Source of the DNA: Epiperipatus broadwayi
Taxonomy: Eukaryota > Onychophora > Udeonychophora > Euonychophora > Peripatidae
Length of the DNA stretch: 64,000 nucleotides
NCBI GenBank assembly: GCA_028023455.1
Contig: JAQFVV010000017.1
Span: 7,222,098 to 7,286,097, forward strand
Direction: 5' to 3'
Of this stretch, positions 11,508 to 23,174 are shown piece after piece. The translations under genes were made by a program, and so were the position numbers. A model generated the notes under the pieces. That model was not told where the DNA came from and searched no databases. It saw only the letters and a program-made list of their open reading frames with translations. Within the stretch, counting starts at the first letter, position 1, and the number at the start of each line of letters is the position of its first letter.

Positions 11508-13105
11508 CACTACATCATAGGAAGTATATTTTATAACAGTATAAGTGTAATATTAAGTTTCTTAGAAATTGAGAAATTTATTGTAACTATTCCCAATACA
11601 AATAATAGAATACTATTTTACTAAATGAGGATTAGATATTGTTATTACTGTTGTAAGTTTTATGTTATTTTGAAATGGCCGGAGTGAAGGCTATCTTATT
11701 TTATTTCTTTATTTAGTGGCAAGATTTACTATAAATATTTTTTAGTTTATTTATGTTAAATAATGTTAATTCTTATTTTATTTTTGTGTATATATATATT
11801 TATATTCTGTTATTATATTGTAATAGTATGATATTGTTAATTTATAAATAAATTTGTTAACTTTTTTGAAACATATTCTAATCGAGTTGTGATTTATCTG
11901 CATGTTGCTTATTTGATTTTTCATTCTACATGCATGATTCATAGAAATTAATAATTTGAAATATTACTTATTTGGCACATGATCCATAAAGATTACTTAG
12001 ATATTACTTCTATTACAGTTGATTAAGTAACAAAGTATATTATTATTATTGTTGTCGTAGAAGATATGATCATTGGTAATTATTTTAAACTGATACAACA
12101 CCAATGAGAGATATACTTGATATTGCCATAATATTCAAATACATTATATTTTTAAGAATGCAACAAAGAAAGATTATACAACGTTTTAACTAAAAAATTT
12201 TATATTATTTATGTTTTATTACTAAACTTTAATTATTAAATTTATTCAATGTGGAGAGTCATTAAGTTATTTTAGTTGCTTATTGTTATTATTTTGAAAG
12301 AGTAGTTAGATATCATGTAAAATCCCTCAATCATATTTAATTACAGGGTATTAATTAATTAATTCATTAATTTTGCTATTAGAATGAACCCGAGATTATT
12401 ATTATTTTGGAGAATTGTAAATTTCTTATTAAAAGATGATGAGTAAAATTATTAGTTGATATTTTATTAAAGGAATATTAAGTAATTTATTGTTATTTCT
12501 GTAGTAAGTTTATAAATCATAATTTAGGATTATTATATGTGTGTATCTAAGACAATTACATAGTATTTCTGTTATGTGAATTTGTGTGGGGCAATATTCT
12601 CATACCATTGGGAATGTATCTTTAGGGATGTATCCTCAATGTTTAAAGCAGTGTACCTTACTGAACGTCTCATGTTAAGAGTTACATAATTATATTTGTT
12701 ATCTTGGTAAAACCATATTGTATTTATAATAGTGAGCAAGTGATATAAATTGAATTTATTAGTAAAATGAATGGATTGAGTATTATAGATGGAACTCTAT
12801 TTATTTATGTTGAATTTAAGTGTTATAGTATTTTATTTCATAAGTTTTCTTATATTTAATTATTGAAAGATATTATTTTATTAGATATTGTATCTTAGTA
12901 ATGTATTTTGAGCTAGTCAAAACAATATTATTTTAATAGTCATTGTTTTTGTAACTTAATTGTGGTTCACTTCTGTTATGTCCTAGTTAGCCGGATTTTT
13001 TTTTTTTGTTTCAGTAGTTTTCCTTTAAGGAAGTGTACAATATATATATAATTAATAAAACATGTCATAAATTTCGTAACTTGTTTTTAAGCTTGCATTT
13101 AAATG
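11508..13105. other. No gene seen; AT-rich DNA
   Basis: Only short AT-biased frames. A short direct repeat of taat/aatt at 12352-12372 and an 11-T run at about 13000 are the only local features. Confidence 0.5.
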
Positions 13106-13215
13106 TTCACTAGAGGAAGCTTACCAATAGCTCTAATCAAGCTTTATTTTATAAGTGCCGAAATGATTATAAAAAAAAGCTTGATTAGAGCTATTGGTAA
13201 GCTCCCTCTAGTGAA
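13106..13215. repeat. Hairpin: 39-bp inverted arms
   Basis: Left arm 13106-13144 (ttcactagaggaagcttacc...) is nearly perfectly complementary to the right arm 13177-13215, with a 32-bp loop. The right outer side continues into a TA run. It could be the ends of a small foldback element with most of the inside lost. Confidence 0.85.
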
Positions 13216-13429
13216 TATATATATAATACTTGTAATTAAATATTATACAGTATATATATAGAGAGAGGATAGGTGGGAAAGAGAAATACAAATATAACTT
13301 TTATGAAATCTTCAAAATCTTCATGTGTACCATAAATAAAATCTTCACAGTATATTATTTACTTTTCTAGTATGTGCTCAATTCTTAAAAACAGACAATT
13401 TTTCCAAGCAGATTCACTTTTATTAGCAG

Positions 13430-14375
13430 TAGCAAACTCTTCATACAGTAGTGCCACCCAGTGCAAGCCTTGATAATCAACGGATACAAGGCTTGTGCAA
13501 AGTCTAAGTCTGAGAATATTTAATGAGTAAGCACTAGATAGAGATTTTATGCACAAATCTGTTTGCATCTATTGAATACCAAAACTTACACAGGGTGGCA
13601 CTACTATATGGAGAGTTTTCTATTGTATAAACAGCTTGTGTAAGCATAGGAAATGGTGATCATGGGATGTTGTGCTGGATTTTATACCAATCATACCCAT
13701 ATGATGATAGTGACTGTGGTTTTTTTAAAAAAACTAGTCATTAAAATTGTATAGATACTGAACTGGGTTCATATCTATAAGACTGTACAGGCAAATGAGC
13801 TTGAATTGAAAACATTGTTTTAATCCTGGGATTATAGTTTTATAGTCAACTAAATTTATAAAAAGCAGCTATTGGAGGGTTGCATTAGATCCGAAGATAT
13901 AGGGGCAATGCTTTCAGCTCTGAGGTTCTTTGCTGATGAAAGCCATAAATTAGAAAACAGTCTCAGAATATTGCATGAGTAGGTACTGGATGATGATTTT
14001 ATGCACACATTTTTGCATCCATTGAATGCATAAGCATATGAAATCATGTTCATGTGATGTTTTAGTGGTTTGCCCATAGGATGATGATGACCATGATTTT
14101 TAAAAAAACTAGGCGCCAAAAGTTTATAAATACTGAACTAGATCCATACAAGCGATTGAAATCAAAACATTACTGTGTTTCATCTTGGGCTTATAGCTTT
14201 ATTGTTGACTAAATACGTAAATGGTGGCTTCTGAAGGGGTGTGTTAGATCGTAAAAACTAAGAGCATACCACAAGTTAAAAAGTAGCATAAGAATACTGG
14301 ATCAGTAGACGAACTTTCTTGCATATTTAATTGCTAAGATTTGCACTAAGCACTACTGTATGGAAAGTTCGCTAC
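13430..14375 (-). repeat. R1 foldback family locus with tandem units
   Basis: Starts with R1 in forward orientation (catacagtagtgccacccag, 13442-13515), flips near 13515, then runs reversed for more than one unit: two copies of the 'gatgatgatgaccatgattttt / gaactagatcca / gaaaacatt' block begin near 13680 and 14080. Ends at 'gcactactgtatggaaagttcg'. 13927-13968 (plus strand) is a worn hammerhead (CTGATGA and GAAA kept, stem II and stem I partly lost). The second unit's ribozyme, near 14265, is unreadable. Open frames at 13359-13568 and 13856-14119 lie in the repeat and are not genes. No target duplication could be fixed. Confidence 0.75.
13927..13968 (+). ncRNA. Hammerhead ribozyme relic (R1 type)
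   Basis: Core CTGATGA at 13933-13939, loop CATAA, GAAA at 13953-13956, then ACAGTC. Stem II (AAGC/ATTA) and stem I are largely unpaired, so this copy is judged inactive; it marks the unit's position. Confidence 0.45.
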
Positions 14376-14379
14376 TGTG

Positions 14380-15320
14380 CGTATACAAATTCATGATATA
14401 TTTACTGAGATATCTGTTCTTAAATTTATGACAAACAAAATTCACAATAAGTTGTTAGATAGTTCTGGAAACGTTAAACTGATGTCTACAGTGTATTGCT
14501 TAGGAGGTAGTCATGCTAGTGAAGTAAAACATTTTAGCAATCATAACTGGAGTGGGAATCAATATAAGTGAAAAAATGTAAGAACAACAATGTGGAGATT
14601 GATGGTATATCGGACAGAGGGGTAAAAATATTATTCAATTAAATGTAAAATATAAAAATGAGATAATTCAGGTTCATTCTTCAACAAGATCTTATTGTGA
14701 CAAATAAGTAGATATATAAAATGCGTTTGATCAAATCAAACACTATTTAAAAGTAGACATGCTTGAATTGAAAAAAAAGTGATGTAGGTGCAAAAATAAG
14801 AGAAAACACATACTTGTATTTGCAAAAAAACTATAGATCATGAATTTCTTCTTTGAAAAAAAAAGTTAGACAGAAATGGATGTAAAATAATCCAATTTAA
14901 GGTACAGAAAATTTGAATCATATTTTGACTTATAGAAAATCCAGATTTCAAGATTGTGGTGTTGGGTTCTTTAATAGATACATTGTGGTGTTCTTAATAG
15001 ATTCAATATAAGAAATGATTCTTGATTAGAGATATAAATGTTAATGAAAAATTTGAGAGACAAAAGCTACTAAAAAATATTTTGTTAACAGTTGACATCT
15101 TTTTTTTATATATATATATATGTCAAATGTGATGATCAGGAAGTGGACCAGGGCCAGCTGCTTGGAAGGCAGCTATGCTAATCACTAGACCGCCAATGCT
15201 TGACTTTAATTTGTAAAAGGAATACAATGAATTTAAACTAAAACTTATAAATTTAAATTAGAAGAATGCATTGAAATATGCATCAAAATGATACAGACTT
15301 GCACAACATCAAGAAGTTAA
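14380..15320 (+). pseudogene. RTE-like LINE endonuclease remnant
   Basis: Stop-ridden frames spell pieces of an APE endonuclease of the kind found in RTE-type LINEs. NIIQLNVKYKNEIIQVHSST followed by RSYCDK (about 14625-14705) fits 'iiqvYAPTs.ysdee'. Later RKSRFQDCGVGFF and RNDSXLEI fit the 'tkNqIDYI..rR' and 'SDHrLv' ends (to about 15060). The reading resumes at 15215-15300 (EFKLKLINLNLEECIEI). A tRNA-Gly-like sequence interrupts it at 15128-15199. The catalytic residues are not all visible. Assignment rests on motif order only. Confidence 0.45.
15128..15199 (-). repeat. tRNA-Gly(UCC)-like pseudogene or SINE head
   Basis: On the minus strand: GCATTGGCGGTCTAGTGATT, AGCA, then TAGCTGCCTTCCAAGCAGCT, an anticodon arm with UCC in the loop, as in tRNA-Gly. 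The A-box region is good. The T arm (GGTCCACTTCC) and the acceptor 3' strand are degraded and do not pair, so it is not a working tRNA. A TA run lies on its 3' side. It sits inside the RTE-like LINE fragment, so it arrived after that element. Confidence 0.7.
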
Positions 15321-16330
15321 CACACTCTACTAAGAATTATAAAATAGATACCATGTTTTCTGAAAATAAGACCTAACTAGAGCATAATTTTTCAGGATGC
15401 TCATAATATAAGCCCTAGTCAAGATTGTAAGCCAGATGGATGGATTTTGTTTATCCATTGAAAAACACAATGCATGTATTGAATTATAAAGTAATGAACG
15501 TACAAATAATCAATATCATTGATATCAAACTTTAAATAAATGATAATAGAAATTATAATGTTACTTATGTTTTTTCTCATTGGCCATATATTTTCCCGAT
15601 GATCGTTTTCAACAAATATAATTACCTGAATAAGGAAACAATATTCTCTCAATCAAATCTTGAAATTAAGATATTATTGACTTTATGAATGATTTAACAA
15701 ATTTTTAAAATTTTACTCACCACAAGCTAGTATATCAAACAATATATAATTTCCTTTAATTTTAAGTACTTATTTATATTCAATATTTAGATTTCAATTG
15801 CTTGATTTAGTTTTAAAGTTTGATCGTGATAGCTTTGTTTGTTGCTTAAATGTGTTTTCTACTCCTAAAATAGTTTAAATATTCAGGATAAAAGAAAAAT
15901 TAGTTTCGTTTCTTAAATGTTTTTACCCTCCTAAAAGACTTTAAATAACAGAAATGATTTTAATAATCAAAGTTTAGTTTAAGTTAAATCTTTCTCCTAA
16001 AGAAAAGTTTTACAAAAGAATACCCAAGCAGGGCTATTATGAGCAATTTGGAAAGTGTCTACAATGGGTGCACTTGATAATGGATGGATGTGGTTGAGTT
16101 TATATGAATCTCATAATTTAATACATTGTGATGTACAGATCATACTTTATCTGGTGTGAAATACAGAAATATTTTTTATGAATTTTGCATTTGTAATTTT
16201 TTATCGCTTTTGTGTGGATAATCATTTTTAACTGTAATTATTTTTGTTATCACATCTATCTTGTAAGTCTCAATAAACACTTGACTTATTGGCAGATTTA
16301 AACAGAATAATATTTTGACCCCCAGACTAG

Positions 16331-16426
16331 ATGGGTGCAAAAAGAAAGAGTTATTCTGTCGAGTACAAGAGAATAATCATGGAGGACTTCTGGAGCAAAA
16401 ACCTTACAGCTTTCTGTAAAGAGAAA
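16331..16426 (+). pseudogene. Transposase N-terminal HTH fragment
   Basis: An open stretch MGAKRKSYSVEYKRIIMEDF followed by WSKNLTAFCKEK fits the N-terminal 'RKSYtieyK..vv......nltafCkek' helix-turn-helix of pogo/Tigger-like and related transposases. It ends in a stop after 32 codons. It lies within the TA-flanked element above, which supports the family. Confidence 0.55.
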
Positions 16427-16642
16427 TAATTGAATAAAAATAGATTTTTGTATTTAAATAAATGTAAATATCTCGGGGCATATTATTAGCTGAAAATTCA
16501 AATATTTATAGAGGGTGTTGCTGAAAAAACATAACATTTGGGTGGTTGATCTGACATTTTGAATAAATGTATGTTTTGTACTTAAATAAGTGTAGATTTT
16601 TTACATAAAAAATAAGACATCCCTTAAAAATAAATACTAAGG

Positions 16643-17172
16643 ATGTGATATGTTGGACTATTTCCATCATTTATGAGTGAATGTTGAATGAATAGAAAAT
16701 TTTAAACTTTATTTAAACTTTCCAAATACAAACAACTTGTTAGTAACAACACACAAATTGATAATACAGGTTAGTAATTACACACTTTAGCCAGTTTTAG
16801 ACATAATTTTTCATAATGTCTAAATTTCAACATAGCATTGGGTCCATATCGAGGACTTAGTATTTGTCTGAAAGTTTGTAATGATGGTATATTATAAGAT
16901 ATGATATGTTGGACTATTTCCATCATTTATGAGTGAATGTTGAATGTATAGAAAATTGTAAACTTTATTTAAACTTTCCAAATACAAACAAATTGTTAGT
17001 AATAACACACTAACCTGTATTGTCTATTTGTGTGTTATTACTAACAAGTTGTTTGTATTTGGAAAGTTTAAATAAAATTTAAAATTTTCTATACATTCAA
17101 CATTCACTCATAAATGATGGAAATAGTCCAACATATCACATCTTATAATATACCATCATTACAAACCTTCAG
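16643..17172. repeat. R3 foldback inserted in the pogo-like element
   Basis: Three copies of a block: 16643-16760 forward, 16899-17008 forward, 17030-17160 reversed (gttggactatttccatcat / gaatgttgaatg / cttgttagtaa). The last two form a palindrome with arms 16857-17008 and 17030-17185. A 13-bp direct repeat ataaatactaagg flanks it (16630-16642, 17173-17185). It may be a target duplication, but its complement also occurs at 16858-16869, so microhomology is possible. The minus strand between copies reads LSPRYGPNAMLKFRHYEKLC, of unknown origin. Confidence 0.65.
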
Positions 17173-17517
17173 ATAAATACTAAGGAGTCTTTTGAAGCAA
17201 AAATCGATATAAGATCCAGGCTTATTTTCAAGGAAACACAGTATCTGAAAAAAAAAAAAAAAACCAAGCAGCTATTTACCAGTGAACTTTCAATTGAGAC
17301 AAGGCAATGTATACAGAAAGGAAGAAATATATAAAATGTTTTAAAATGATACATTTAGAAAAATTAAATGTTCAGAATTTGGTAAAATAATACAAAAAGT
17401 CACATAACATAAGGATATATAATAATGTACTGGTAAACAGATCAAAAGTTACGAAAGTGTAAAACAATATCTTGGTATTGTAAAAAGTTGTTTCAGTAAG
17501 AAAAGATAACGTTATTA

Positions 17518-17599
17518 AAACAGGCAAAACTCTTCATACAGTAGTGCCTGTTTTAATAACAGTTATGAGCAAGCGTAAGGAATGGTGATCATGTGACGT
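17518..17599 (-). repeat. R1 minimal copy with 18-bp target duplication
   Basis: An 82-bp insertion holding only the two R1 ends: ggcaaaactcttcatacagt (one end) and ggaatggtgatcatgtgacg (other end), with the inside deleted. Flanked by perfect 18-bp repeats gaaaagataacgttatta (17500-17517, 17600-17617). Confidence 0.85.
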
Positions 17600-17617
17600 G
17601 AAAAGATAACGTTATTA

Positions 17618-18103
17618 TTAAAAACGTGGAAAGACTTTATGAAATATGAGTTTTACTTTATTTTAATAAAAATCAAAAAGTTAATGTATATAACAATTAT
17701 GACTGTCTAAGAAATTTTGACTATTTTAAATTAAGAAATAAAACGTAATTAAATCTATAAAAACCGGAAAAGCTTCAGGAAATTATAAAAGCTTTTAATG
17801 CTACATAAAAAAAGGGAAGATACATATTGAGGCGTCTGATTGCTTTTTTAAATATAATTTTTTGTTAATGAAGCAAATTAAGAGGAATATACAAAAAAAA
17901 ATTAAAGGAGTTTTTATTACAAAGTTCAACATTATTTTCCAATTTAGATATATTTGTCCTTAATATTTTTTTATACATGTGATTTTTGGTATTTCGAATT
18001 TCTCTCAATATTTTCTCAGTCAAATGTTTATCAAATCTATATAATCTAGATTTAATTTGTGTCAATGACAATGTTTTTGTTTTTTTTAAAAATTTCTAAC
18101 AAT
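17618..18103. other. AT-rich; one unidentified minus-strand frame
   Basis: The minus frame 17865-18071 (68 codons, internal motif LYRFDKHLTEKILREIRNT, then a NSFNFFL end) has a helix-forming, Lys/Glu-rich look unlike pure AT noise, and it lies just 5' of an R1 insertion. I do not recognise it and find no start context. It may be a remnant of a retroelement. Confidence 0.3.
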
Positions 18104-18118
18104 CTTCTATAATGATCA

Positions 18119-18436
18119 CTAAACATCACATGATCACCATTTCTTATGCTTGCTCATAATTGTTATTAAAACAGGCAAAGGTCTATAAAGCCATTCAGTG
18201 CAAGCCAGAGTAATCAATAGATGTCAGAAGGCTTGTGCATAAAATCCCTATCTAGTGCCTACTCATCCAATATCCTAAGATCTAAATGCAGTGCTCTGAG
18301 ATCCAAGGCTCATCACTGACAAAAATGGAGATATTGGATGAGTAGGCACTAGATAGGGATTTTATGCACAAGCCTTCTGGCATCTATTGATTACTCTGGC
18401 TTGCACTGAGTGGCACTACTGTATAGAGAGTTTTGC
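18119..18436. repeat. R1 foldback with 15-bp target duplication
   Basis: Palindrome: 'gtgcaagccagagtaatcaa' (from about 18199) is mirrored by the block ending at 18410. The left end starts taaacatcacatgatcacc, the right end is gagagttttgc. Perfect 15-bp repeats cttctataatgatca flank it (18104-18118, 18437-18451). In the middle, about 18309-18340, the ribozyme has lost stem II and GAAA. Confidence 0.9.
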
Positions 18437-18451
18437 CTTCTATAATGATCA

Positions 18452-19627
18452 TTGTAATACAAATAGTTTTGGGAACAATATAGCTTTGGTTCAAATAATA
18501 TAAAATGTATTGTTTTCTACAACTGAATACTGTACAGTAATATATTTTAGTGAGATGTAAAACTTATAGTAAAATAGCTAAGATTAATATAACCACAAAG
18601 TAAATAATAAATTCTGGATTACACTTAATTGAAAGTATTAAAACAAGAAATTAAAAAAAAAACACCCGAGTTAGAAATTAATGGGGTTTAGAATATCGAA
18701 AGTATTCACATTTATATTTGTTTTATATTTATTATTCACTTTGCAATAATTAGACAAGGATTTTTATAAAATTTTAAAAATATCTAGAATATAATTAGTT
18801 GAATAAAATGATTTTTTATAAATTTTATTTCTATGCATAAATTCTTTATTTTATTCTGACACAACTTATGAGTAAAAAAAAATGTATCCCTAGAAATACA
18901 TAAAATAATTACATTTTGAATTACTAGTGTTAAATTAACTCAACCCACATCTTTGACACCGTCCATTTTAGATAAATATAATAATGACTATTGTAAATCA
19001 TTTACTTAACTAGAAATTGTCTCTAGCGCAGATATAAGCTTTAAAACTTAGTTAAAGATTAATATATCTAATTTTTTAAAATTAAACATACAAACACATG
19101 GAGTTATTGACATTTTTTTCCCCTATGTAGAATATCTTTATAAAAATATTAAATAATCTCACTATTACCACATATTCTTTTAACTTCATATAAATAAAGA
19201 TACAATAAAATACAAATGACTCCCAGGAAGCATTTCGTGCTAAAACAATTGATAAGTCTTGGTTCAGTACGAAATGCGTCTTGAAGGGCATTTGTCTTTT
19301 ATTGTACCTTTACTTATATGAATTTAAAATAATATATGGTAGTATTGAGGTTATTTAATATACATAAAAAAATGCTCTGACTTTAATCAGTTATGATTAG
19401 AAGTTTTCATTATTAAAATTATTGTATTTTTATAAAATATTCGTTTTTGTTAAGTTTACATGCATAAATTTAATAGACAATATTGTCATTGAAAAAATCC
19501 AAATTTCTTCCATTCCTAGTAAAAGCTGCACTGGGACATAATTATTAGTTGTAGTCTTGATAAAGTCTTTTGAATACCATAAAAAGCATGAAAAATTAAA
19601 CATGTATTTTTTCTGGAACACAAATAA
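18452..19627. other. No gene seen; AT-rich DNA
   Basis: The frames at 19082-19291 and 19430-19621 (minus) are AT-biased without motifs. A short inverted repeat, aggaagcatttcgtgc (19226-19241) with gaaatgcgtcttg (19270-19282), is the only structure. Confidence 0.45.
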
Positions 19628-20730
19628 CTATATTAAAATTGTATTATATCATTTACATTCTAAAATGTTCTATAATATTAAGAAAGATTGATAGTGTAAA
19701 AAGAGGGTGACCAGCAGTAAGATGGAGGAATTCTATCATATAACTATATTAAAATTGCAATATTTCATTTACATTCTAAAATCTCCTATAATATTAAGAA
19801 AGATTGATAGTGTAAGGAGAGGGTGACCAGCAGTAAGATGGATGAACTCTATCACATGATTATGTTAAAATTGCATTATTTCATTTACATTCTAAAATGT
19901 CGTATAATATTAAGAAAGATTAATAGTGTAAGAAGAGGGTGACCAGCAGTAAGATGGATGAACTCTATCACATGATTATGTTAAAATTGCATTATTTCAT
20001 TTACATTCTAAAATGTCCTATAATATTAAGAAAGATTGATAGTGTAAGGAGAGGGTGACCAGCAGTAAGATGGATGAACTCTATCACATGATTATGTTAA
20101 AATTGCATTATTTCATTTACATTCTAACATGTCCTATAATATTAAGAAAGATTGATAGAGTAAGAAGAGGGTGACCAGCAGTAAGATGGATGAACTCTAT
20201 CACATAACTATATTAAAATTGCATTATTTCATTTACATTCTAAAATGTCCTATGATATTAAGAAAGATTGATAGTGTAAGAAGAGGGTGACCAGCAGTAA
20301 GATGGATGAACTCTATCACATAATTATGTTAAAATTGCATTATTTTATTTACATTCTAAAATGTCCTATAAAATTAAGAAAGATTGATAATGTAAGAAGA
20401 GGGGGACCAGCAGTAAGATGGATGAACTCTATCACATGATTATGTTAAAATTGCATTATTTCATTTACATTCTAAAATGTCCTATAATATTAAGAAAGAT
20501 TAATAGTGTAAGAAGAGGGTGACCAGCAGTAAGATGGATGAACTCTATCAAATAACTATATTAAAATTGCATTATTTCATTTACATTCTAAAATGTCCTA
20601 TAATATTAAGAAAGATTGATAGCGTAAGAAGAGGGTGACCAGCAGTAAAATGGATGAACTCTATCAAATAACTATATTAAAATTGCATTATTTTATTACA
20701 TTCTAAAATGTTCTATAATATTAAGAAAGA
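19628..20730 (+). repeat. 116-bp satellite array, 9.5 copies
   Basis: Counting 'ccagcagta' gives 19711, 19827, 19943, 20059, 20175, 20291, 20407, 20523 and 20639: every step is exactly 116 bp. Units differ by a few substitutions and no indels until the last. Each unit carries agaagagggtgaccagcagt; in one frame it reads VRRG-stop-PAVRWMN, like the 'RGRP..RWmD' tail of LINE proteins, so the unit may come from a LINE 3' end (inference). No centromeric or other role can be shown here. Confidence 0.95.
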
Positions 20731-20740
20731 CATGATAAAA

Positions 20741-20856
20741 AGAATGTATTATTGAACAGCCTGAAAACCCAAATAGATAAGTTATTTTAGAAAAAAAAAG
20801 AATGTATTATTGAACAGCCTGAAAACCCAAATAGATAAGTTATTTTAGAAAAAAAA
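20741..20856 (+). repeat. 58-bp tandem duplication
   Basis: Two direct copies (20741-20798, 20799-20856) of a unit starting agaatgtattattgaacagc and ending in an A run, directly right of the 116-bp array. Confidence 0.9.
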
Positions 20857-21367
20857 AAACTTTTTATGTGATTGTCAAGAGATGAAATTAGTTTGTTCAG
20901 AACTTTATTAATTGCAATGTTTATATTATTTCAATTAATAGTTAAAATCTTAATTTTATTTTTAAAAAACATATGCAAGAATTGTTTGAAATTTCTATTT
21001 GTATAGCTTTAGGTACTTTTGTAGAAGCTATAATACAGAAGTTTACCAGTCGTGCTTGTTTTAATTATCCATTTTCAGGGGCCTCAGGTATATTTTCTCA
21101 AAAATATTTTACCGAACATGTTACTTATTAAAATTAAACAATATTAAGAAAATGAATCATAAGCTACTGTTGCATTTAAAAAATATTACTAAATGGCTTA
21201 TAAATTCTATTTCACAACATATAATTAATAATTTTATTTATGAATATGACAGCGTATGAATGTAAACATATTGCAAACACTGTGGTCATTATTTACTGGC
21301 ATTTTATTATGCTTAGTCTAACTTTTTTTTGAGCTTGTACTTTAGTTTTTTTTTGTGTATGAAAAGT

Positions 21368-21560
21368 TGAACGTAGAACAATGCCTATTCTTATGGATGT
21401 CATTAATCAAAATATCACTGATGGATCTATTATTTAGTCTGATTATTGGAAGGGGCACAAAACTAAGAAATGATACTGTGCTGAATTTGAACATTTTACA
21501 GAAACCACACGTACAGTTTTATCGATACTCATATAGGAGAGCATATACAAAACAGAGAGG
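21368..21560 (+). pseudogene. Merlin/ISXO2-like transposase fragment
   Basis: In one frame: MPILMDVINQNITDGSII-stop-SDYWKGHKTK, a stop, then EFEHFTE. After a shift it continues SFIDTHIGEHIQN. This matches the order of the ISXO2-like/Merlin DDE domain (…I…I..G..I.sD.w..Y……hltvnHs.nFvdp.tG.HtqnIE), including the second catalytic Asp (SDYW) and the final GxH..NIE-type block. Two stops and one frameshift make it a relic. No terminal repeats were located. Frame 21355-21627 is an out-of-phase shadow. Confidence 0.6.
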
Positions 21561-23070
21561 TGCTTTTTCTTTTTGTATTTATATTAAATTTCCTTTAATT
21601 ACAGTTATTTGTAGTTTTTTTTTATAGTCATATTAAAAAAGTAATAGTAATACAATAGCTTATAATCAGCCATTTTGTTTTCAAGATTTTTTTTAAAGCT
21701 CCTGTAAATGAATATTCAAAACAAATATGGCTGGTGAACTTCTGTAGTACTCTTCTTTATATGCATTATTTATAAAGAATATGTGAGGATATTTGATTAC
21801 TGTTTTAATATATTGGTATTTATGTAATATCCTGTCTACCAAGCTTGGCAGATAATTTTTTTTAAATATACAGTATCAGGGGCATACAACTAGCAGTCAA
21901 ACACATTTAGTAATTACATTTTTTTATTACTATTATAATAAGCTTGGCAGACAATTTCTGTTTAAATATACACTTTCAGAGGCATATATATTTCATTCAG
22001 AAGGTTTATCTCAATTTTTTTTTTAATACAGTCGATTTTGCTTTTTTTTTTTCCAATACAACATTTATTTAAAGATAAGTTTCTATTGGTGGAGTAAGAA
22101 TGGAGTTAGAAGATACTTTTTTATGGGGTTCACTTGCTATGTGGTCTGTACTACCCAATTGTTACATCTCTTTAAATTTCTTATATTGCTTCAAAAAATT
22201 ATTTCTTTATTATTTCTAATGATTCGTTATTTAAAACCTTCAATAAATTAAAAATTATGAAACTTAAATAAATAGCCCATTTTTTTTGCCAAGCTAAATT
22301 TTCTTATATATAAAAACTATGTGTACTATATGTATTCTATAATTATTATTATTTTTTTAAAAAAATAAATCAATATTTTATTTTAAAATTAAAGACTATT
22401 TTAAATATTTAAATTTTTATTTTATTTGATCTTACATTTAATGATAATGAGGTAACTAAAGTATTGAAAAAAGAAATCATAATTTAAAAATGTATTATAG
22501 GCCTAATAAATGATTAATGATTCTATAAATTATTCCAGGATATTTCTTTTTTAATTCATTAACTCTTTGTGGCAAAGATCAGTAAACTTTTAAGAATCTT
22601 ATAAGTTTATAAAAAGTATGACACGTTAAAAAAAAAAAGAGATGCTAATTGGAAAAATATTGCAAAAGGTGATATCGAAGTGGTTAGAACTAATATTTCA
22701 AAATTATAAGTTAACTTTTCGTTGCTTGGTTACAAGAACTAGCCTTTTTTAAAATTCCGTTTCACACTTAATTGAATGGGTAAATACATGTTATTACTCA
22801 TAATAATAGGATAAATAAATAGAAAACAATGAAAAAAATTTCTGCGAAGATATTCACGTGGTAATATTTAAAGAGGTCTCTATTATTAAGTTGAATTAGT
22901 TTAATCTACAGCAGTGGTTGGAGATGTACAAAACATTGTTTTTATATGAATTGATAATCTTTGCCGCATCTACGGCACAATGGTTTCCCGGGAGCGCACA
23001 AATGCCGCGTAGGTAGATTTTAAATTTTTTTTTTTTTTTTTTAAAGACTAAATATTCTAAAAAAAAAAAC
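21561..23070. other. No gene seen; AT-rich DNA
   Basis: Contains a diverged direct duplication, 'aagcttggcagataattttt...tcaggggcatacaac' (21840-21890) and 'aagcttggcagacaatttct...tcagaggcatatat' (21940-21990). No coding signal. Confidence 0.45.
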
Positions 23071-23174
23071 GTTGTTAGCCGAGAGGTCATCGCAGCCGCC
23101 TTGCAAGCAAGTACTTGGTTGCAAACGGTTATGGGTTCGCGTCCCGGCCGATGCTATGACATATGAAAAAAAAA
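23071..23174 (+). repeat. tRNA-derived SINE or tRNA pseudogene
   Basis: GTTGTTAGCCGAGAGGTCAT resembles a class II (Leu/Ser-like) tRNA 5' half with A box; CCTTGCAAGCAAG resembles an anticodon arm; then a long variable region; then TTATGGGTTCGCGTCCCGGC, a strong B box/T arm. The acceptor strands do not pair, and an A-rich tail (atatgaaaaaaaaaag) follows, so a retroposed tRNA-like sequence is more likely than a tRNA gene. The minus frame 22896-23090 here is a shadow. Confidence 0.65.

Larger units (their letters stand above)
15351..17241 (+). mobile_element. pogo/Tc1-mariner-type DNA transposon, split by a foldback
   Basis: The left end (CCATGTTTTCTGAAAATAAG after TA at 15349-15350) mirrors the right end (CTTATTTTCAAGGAAACACAG before TA at 17242-17243): imperfect terminal inverted repeats plus a TA target duplication. 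Subterminal pieces 'aggatgctcataatataagc' and 'aaaaataagacatccctt' are also present. Inside lies a fragment of an HTH transposase (16331-16426). The R3 foldback (16643-17172) sits in the right end. About 1.36 kb remains without it. The catalytic DDE/D part is not readable. Confidence 0.65.

Noticed and set aside
16890-17165. Hammerhead in R3 (aaatgatggaaatagtcc)
   Set aside because: There is no room for stem II between the core-like bases and GAAA.
19628-20860. CRISPR array
   Set aside because: Units are 116 bp, continuous, with no unique spacers; this is a eukaryotic satellite.
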